Assembly (NCBI RefSeq): GCF_003885105.1
Contig: NZ_QWZQ01000007.1
Span: 1 to 64,000, forward strand
Direction of reading: 5' to 3'
Origin: Lactiplantibacillus garii
GTDB taxonomy: Bacteria; Bacillota; Bacilli; Lactobacillales; Lactobacillaceae
DNA length: 64,000 nt
Shown: in pieces, positions 61,592 to 64,000 of the stretch
Position numbering within the stretch: position 1 is the first letter of the stretch
Layout of the letters: the number at the start of each line of letters is the position of its first letter
Position numbers and translations under genes: made by a program
Notes under the pieces: generated by a model
What the model saw: the letters and a program-made list of their open reading frames with translations, nothing else
Database searches by the model: none
What the model was told of the DNA's origin: nothing

Positions 61592-62794
61592 TTAGTGGTA
61601 AAGGTCAAAGCGACCCTTGCTAAAGACGGTTCCTAAGTGAGCACTTTCTAACAGTGAACGGTCGGTGATGACCTTCTTTAAAACCGAAGCCGAATACCCC
61701 TTAACTGGGCGGTTATTACTGAAAATTTCGCCGATGCCGTCACGGTCACTTAACGATGCGACCGTCCCGCTGGACTGGTAGTTAAACGGAGTCGTGGCTT
61801 TGCCACCGCGTAACGCCACGATATTTTTGGCGGCCTGCTCCCCACAAGCCAGCGCAATCTGCGCCGTTGTTGGGTACGGCCGTTGACCGTCGGGTGGGAA
61901 GACCGCCGCCACGTCACCCACGATAAAGACTTCGGGATGGTCTTTTAGCGACAAATCGGGTTGGACCGTGACCCGGTTACGGCGCTGTTCAAATCCGGAA
62001 TCCGCGATCACGTGCGACCCGCTAACACCAACCGTCCAAATAATGGTGTTCGCTGTAAACTCATGATCCGCCTTGTTGGCGTCCGTATACGCCACGGCCC
62101 CGGGCTTAATCGCCGTAATCACAGAGCCCAACCGCATTTCAACGTTGTGTTTTTCCATGAAAGCCAGTGCGTAGTCGCGCAATTCCTGGTTAAACATTGG
62201 TAAAATTGATGGCATCCGTTCCAAACAAACTAACTTAACGGCCGGAACTTGGTACTTCGCCTGTAATTTCGGTAGGGACTGGGTCAGTTCACCTAACAGT
62301 TCAATTCCAGTAAAACCGGCCCCACAAACCGCAATCTTCAAATCATTACGATCCTTGCTCGTCCGGTAGGCTTTAATGCGCGCTTCAATGTACTGGTAAA
62401 CGGCTTCAGACGTTGCCAGGTCGTCCATTGGTAACGCGTTTTCGTCGGCTCCCGGGACACCAAACGTTTCGGATTGAAAGCCCAACGCCAAGACTAAGTA
62501 ATCGTAACTGATCGTTGGGTGGGCTTCAAAACTAACTTCCTTATTTTTAATATCGACGTTTTTGACGGTCGCTTGCACAAATTTAACCCGTTTAGCGATA
62601 ATTGACGGAATATTGTAAGTAATCTTTTCCGGATCAATCGTCCCGGCCGCGACCTCGTGTAGATTCGTTTTTTCCGTGTGGGTCGGCGTTTGGTCAACTA
62701 AAATCAGCTGATCACCACTGGGCAACCCCTTCGTTAGAAATTTAACGGCCCGCATCCCTGCGTAGCCCCCACCAAGCACTAAAGTTGTTGACAT
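61592..62794 (-). CDS. ndh: Type II NADH dehydrogenase
   Basis: This 400-residue monotopic flavoprotein oxidises NADH without proton pumping. The FAD motif VLGGGYAGMRAVKFL is at residues 6-20, the NADH motif VCGAGFTGIELLGEL near residue 158 and VFIVGDVAAVFPPDGQ near residue 290. The C-terminus is amphipathic for membrane contact. In lactobacilli it feeds a quinone/bd oxidase chain or serves NADH re-oxidation. Monocistronic. Confidence 0.94.
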   Translation of the reverse strand: MSTTLVLGGGYAGMRAVKFLTKGLPSGDQLILVDQTPTHTEKTNLHEVAAGTIDPEKITYNIPSIIAKRVKFVQATVKNVDIKNKEVSFEAHPTISYDYLVLALGFQSETFGVPGADENALPMDDLATSEAVYQYIEARIKAYRTSKDRNDLKIAVCGAGFTGIELLGELTQSLPKLQAKYQVPAVKLVCLERMPSILPMFNQELRDYALAFMEKHNVEMRLGSVITAIKPGAVAYTDANKADHEFTANTIIWTVGVSGSHVIADSGFEQRRNRVTVQPDLSLKDHPEVFIVGDVAAVFPPDGQRPYPTTAQIALACGEQAAKNIVALRGGKATTPFNYQSSGTVASLSDRDGIGEIFSNNRPVKGYSASVLKKVITDRSLLESAHLGTVFSKGRFDLYH

Positions 62795-62963
62795 ACTTTA
62801 TTAACCCCTTTCACCGTTTAACCAAAACAACCCGCGGCCAGCCACAACTGGCCACGGGTCGCAAGACGATCAGTTCCAACACTAATTCGTTTATACCTAC
62901 ATCGTACACTGCTAATACGTAAAATTCAGCTAAAACGGTGTTTAAATTTAAGTTGGCGGGTCA

Positions 62964-63386
62964 TTATTCCAACCGTTGTTCCACGTTCGTCGTCACCAGG
63001 GTGAGACTTTCAAATAGTACCTGTTGTTGCCCCGGTGTTAACCGTTCCCCCACTATGTCCGCACACCACTGCTCATAAGCGTGGAGCTCCGGGTAAAGGG
63101 CTTGACCCGCGGCGGTTGGATACAGGCAGCGGACCTTCTTATTCTCGGGATGGTTGCTTTTGACCACGTAGCCCTTCTTAATTAAATTCTGAACGGCGCG
63201 GTAGTTAGTCGTCCGATCCATCTTCATTTGATCCGCTAACTGACTAAAAAAGAGTCCTGGTTGTTCACAAATCCGAATTAAATAAATAAATTGATTATTA
63301 TTCAGGCCGTACTTCGCGAAACGCTGGTTACCTTCATTCATCACCAGGCGCGACAACGTACCCATTAATCTTAAAATTGGTATCAT
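62964..63386 (-). CDS. MarR family transcriptional regulator
   Basis: This 140-residue protein has the winged helix SQLADQMKMDRTTNYRAVQNLIKKGYV, written here in two parts SQLADQMKMDRTTN and YRAVQNLIKKGYV, and the wing KSNHPENKKVRCLYPT. The start at 63386 has AGGAG five bases upstream; the longer frame extends over the promoter of the divergent gene. It faces away from an ElaA-type GNAT gene, with a perfect palindrome between them. Confidence 0.92.
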   Translation of the reverse strand: MIPILRLMGTLSRLVMNEGNQRFAKYGLNNNQFIYLIRICEQPGLFFSQLADQMKMDRTTNYRAVQNLIKKGYVVKSNHPENKKVRCLYPTAAGQALYPELHAYEQWCADIVGERLTPGQQQVLFESLTLVTTNVEQRLE

Positions 63387-63402
63387 TTTTTCTCCTATCA
63401 TT

Positions 63403-63432
63403 ATTGCATATGCAATCATTTGGTGATAAACT
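63403..63432 (+). promoter_or_regulatory. GNAT gene promoter with MarR-type operator
   Basis: The perfect 14-bp palindrome ATTGCATATGCAAT (63403-63416) overlaps a -35 TTGCAT (63404-63409); the -10 TAAACT (63427-63432) follows at 17 bases. Binding would block the GNAT gene and probably marR itself. Confidence 0.7.
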
Positions 63433-63459
63433 AGGCACCATCTTAAAGGGGGCATCACC

Positions 63460-63900
63460 ATGTGGTCGGTCAAAACTTTTTCGGAATTAACAACAACTGA
63501 ATTATACGCCATTTATGAATTACGCGTCAAAACGTTCGTTGTAGAACAACAACGAGTTTATCAAGAAGTCGATGACATTGACTTAAACGCGGTTCACATT
63601 TTTAAAACGGTGCACCACAAAATCGTTGCATATGCACGGGTGTTCAAAGAAGGCGCACACTTATCCTTTGGGCGAGTCGTGGTTGCTGAAAACCTGCGGG
63701 GACATCACGTTGGGGCGGCCCTGATGGACCAGATCCTGACCGTTGCACGGACCCGTTTCGCCGGGCTAAACATGCAGATTGAAGCACAAATCCAAGTTCA
63801 AAACTTTTATAAACACTTTGGTTTTGTTCCGAGTGGCGCGCCCTTCATCTTTAACCACACCGAGCACATTAAGATGCTAAAAGACGCCCAGAGCGCGTAA
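63460..63900 (+). CDS. ElaA-like GNAT acetyltransferase
   Basis: The protein has 146 residues. It has the ElaA-type N-terminal LYAIYELRVKTFVVEQQRVYQEVDDID (in parts: LYAIYELRVKTFVVEQQ and VYQEVDDID), the acetyl-CoA motif LRGHHVGAALMDQIL near residue 80, and AQIQVQNFYKHFGFVPSG. The substrate is unknown. It is regulated in all likelihood by the adjacent divergent MarR protein. Confidence 0.92.
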   Translation: MWSVKTFSELTTTELYAIYELRVKTFVVEQQRVYQEVDDIDLNAVHIFKTVHHKIVAYARVFKEGAHLSFGRVVVAENLRGHHVGAALMDQILTVARTRFAGLNMQIEAQIQVQNFYKHFGFVPSGAPFIFNHTEHIKMLKDAQSA

Positions 63901-63923
63901 CCAGCATGGTTTAATCACAATAA

Positions 63924-63948
63924 AACAAAGTGTGCCAAAAGTCGGTTA
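63924..63948 (+). repeat. Dispersed short repeat, second copy
   Basis: Twenty-five bases identical to 45781-45805, again directly downstream of a stop codon; the element may extend beyond the window end. Confidence 0.6.
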
Positions 63949-64000
63949 GCTGGTGAGCATTAACGGCGTATGGCGAATAATCCTGGGCTTGGATTGTCTG

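Overview
The window reads as chromosomal DNA of a lactic acid bacterium of the family Lactobacillaceae. Evidence is T-box leaders in front of trpS and brnQ, strong GGAGG ribosome binding sites, a catabolite-response element and Rex-like boxes at an acetaldehyde dehydrogenase, and a gene set typical of the group: HelD, an L-2-hydroxyisocaproate-type dehydrogenase, PepD-type dipeptidase, Opu osmolyte uptake, PotABCD, BioY/BirA, multicopper oxidase and many GNAT proteins. Genus cannot be fixed from sequence alone; Levilactobacillus, Secundilactobacillus and Lactiplantibacillus are all compatible. No tRNA, rRNA, IS element, prophage or CRISPR array was seen, so this looks like core/flexible chromosome rather than an island.

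Layout. 0-10.3 kb: secreted protein, trpS with T-box, an aminotransferase/omega-amidase pair, helD, a CPA2 Na+/H+ antiporter, and brnQ with a leucine-type T-box. 10.3-21.9 kb: two Cof-type phosphatases, an AraC regulator, an MFS/acetyltransferase pair, two tandem aldo-keto reductases with a divergent LysR regulator, a flavin disulfide-reductase-like protein and a two-gene Opu transporter. 21.9-32 kb: a catalytically dead RNase HI relative, an SDR, a nucleoside hydrolase, an AccB-like protein that has lost its biotin lysine, an Rrf2 regulator, a DUF2075 ATPase, PEBP, DUF1304, a multicopper oxidase, a secreted matrixin-type protease and rpiA. 32-44 kb: amtB with two GlnR boxes, an L-hydroxyacid dehydrogenase, a PadR/MFS efflux pair with its operator, a four-repeat protein of unknown function, a parS-like site, bioY-birA with a BirA operator, a dipeptidase, a gene-poor 1.1 kb stretch holding a chain of hairpins and tiny membrane peptides, and an NfeD/SPFH pair. 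44-64 kb: GPH symporter, fba, acetaldehyde dehydrogenase, a GntR-controlled ABC transporter, LacI regulator facing a phospho-beta-glucosidase, GNAT proteins, an ASCH protein, the XRE-potABCD-CPBP operon, type II NADH dehydrogenase, and a MarR/ElaA divergent pair.

How parts work together. Several transcription units carry their own local regulator plus an operator visible in the DNA: PadR over an efflux pump, GntR over an ABC transporter, BirA over biotin uptake, MarR over a GNAT gene, and probably LacI over the glucosidase. Nitrogen supply (amtB, GlnR boxes), amino-acid supply (T-boxes), carbon and redox state (cre, Rex-like boxes) are read by global systems. The most unusual items are two proteins that keep their family fold but lack the defining catalytic residue (AccB-like with Gln for Lys; RNase HI-like without its acidic residues), the hairpin chain at 42.1-42.35 kb, and a 91-bp dispersed repeat found twice directly behind intrinsic terminators.
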